Positions 63,619 through 64,000 of a stretch of DNA of 64,000 nucleotides are shown here, piece by piece. The notes below the pieces were generated by a model. It saw only the letters and a program-made list of their open reading frames with translations. It ran no database searches and had not been told where the DNA came from. Source of the stretch: Candidatus Endonucleibacter sp. (ex Gigantidas childressi) (GTDB lineage Bacteria > Pseudomonadota > Gammaproteobacteria > Pseudomonadales > Endozoicomonadaceae); NCBI GenBank assembly GCA_030674875.1, contig JASXSU010000002.1, positions 615,001-679,000 of the forward strand, written 5' to 3'. Position 1 is the stretch's first letter. Each line of letters opens with the position of its first letter. Both the position numbers and the translations under genes were made by a program.

Positions 63619-63680
63619 TACCCGTTACCATTGGGGGCGGTAGGCGAAAAACGAGCCAAACCTCATGAGCCTGCCAACCC
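63619..63680 (+). repeat. Left half of an old-family repeat
   Basis: TACCCGTTACCATTGGGGGC and CCTCATGAGCCTGCCAACC; the similarity stops near 63680 and no right end follows. Confidence 0.6.
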
Positions 63681-63714
63681 ATTATCGAAGAGTGTTACCA
63701 GCCCCCCTTGAAAT

Positions 63715-63912
63715 GTGCACCTGAATAAAGGTCCAGCTATGGTACCAAGTAGTGTACTAAGAATCGATGATTGTGAAAGACTGGCTATAAAAACTTTGGG
63801 TTCTTTAAGAGCCACTATCAAAAACTTGCAAGATCCTCCCTGTACCCCCACAGTTGTCGCTTCTTCTGATTCTCTCAACTTAAACAGGCAGAGATCAGGT
63901 AGTGATCAATAA
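63715..63912 (+). CDS. Doubtful small protein, 65 aa
   Basis: A GTG-started frame (LNKGPAMVPSSVLRIDDCER, LAIKTLGSLRATIKN) ending QRSGSDQ. It has plausible composition but a poor start context and no family. It may be the remnant of a gene that displaced the right half of the repeat at 63619. Confidence 0.25.
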   Translation: MHLNKGPAMVPSSVLRIDDCERLAIKTLGSLRATIKNLQDPPCTPTVVASSDSLNLNRQRSGSDQ

Positions 63913-63934
63913 TATGCTCTTCAAAAGAGTTCAA

Positions 63935-64000
63935 AGAGTCCATAATTCATAACATGATGCCTTCCAAAATGTGTCAGTCTGTCAATTGGTGCTTGCTACT
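63935..64000 (+). pseudogene. IS3-family OrfA start, cut by the window edge
   Basis: AGAGTCCATAATTCATAAC and GTCAATTGGTGC match 6109-6160 (KESIIQKMMP of OrfA). The frame is already altered (KESIIHNMMPSKMCQSVN). It continues beyond the window. Confidence 0.55.

Noticed and set aside
1-64000. tRNA, rRNA or tmRNA genes
   Set aside because: No cloverleaf with a GTTCRANNC arm and CCA-type end, and no rRNA signature, was recognised on either strand; a covariance scan would be decisive.

Overview
The window looks like chromosome from a host-associated gammaproteobacterium whose genome is being invaded by insertion sequences and is decaying. Core genes are gammaproteobacterial (brnQ, ychF, sodB, nadE, pmbA, folE, tdh-kbl, degS/algW type, leuS, rsmC, yhdP, rhlB, type IV minor pilins, a FimX-like protein). 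Roughly half of the sequence is intact coding sequence by my estimate. The rest is broken transposase genes of at least six families (IS3, IS4, IS5, IS30, IS256, IS630), remnants of housekeeping genes (rng; pilY1 apparently lost) and a dense family of small palindromic repeats. A long ankyrin-repeat protein with an EspL/ShET2-like N-terminal region and a C-terminal CaaX-like tetrapeptide, plus several orphan proteins with effector-like features, point to life in or on eukaryotic cells. Endozoicomonadaceae or relatives are my guess at the lineage; the sequence does not prove it.

Layout: 1-5.4 kb brnQ, an unknown basic protein and ychF. 5.4-17.2 kb is mostly IS debris holding an interrupted orphan gene (7476-8429), a PilZ protein and a membrane coiled-coil protein. 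17.6-25.8 kb holds sodB, nadE, a FimX-like c-di-GMP protein and minor pilin genes pilE and pilX with the pilY1 position empty. 26-41.6 kb is the best preserved part: pmbA, yqhA, folE, tdh-kbl, a NIF3 protein, a DegS-type protease, an OmpA-like lipoprotein, leuS and an orphan gene, nearly all separated by repeats. 42.4-51.9 kb holds an orphan gene, rsmC and the ankyrin gene between IS elements. 52.3-56.5 kb holds yhdP behind a truncated rng. 57-64 kb holds IS copies, two orphan genes and rhlB.

The most striking structure is a short non-coding mobile repeat. Ten young copies (123-126 bp, usually exactly 124) end in TACCC/GGGTA, have about 24-bp imperfect terminal inverted repeats, enclose a nested hairpin and are flanked by a duplicated TA. 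Most sit inside transposase genes. In one IS30 gene (49810-50910), removing the element and one TA restores the reading frame exactly. Paralogous IS copies carry it at the same site and in the same orientation, so it was copied along with its host IS. An older, diverged family with the same architecture lies in most intergenic gaps, and its hairpin stems differ in sequence between copies while remaining paired. Element plus TA is 126 bp (42 codons), and one orientation is open in one frame, so it can insert in frame into protein genes. One old copy ends next to the leuS start codon and supplies its ribosome binding site; another generates a false N-terminal extension of the FimX-like gene. A decayed IS630-family transposase end (51918-52112), a family known to duplicate TA, is a possible former source of the transposition activity.

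Functional links: the FimX-like protein, the PilZ protein and the minor pilins suggest c-di-GMP control of type IV pili, although the pilin cluster is damaged. tdh and kbl form the threonine-to-glycine pathway. DegS and the OmpA-like lipoprotein belong to envelope maintenance.
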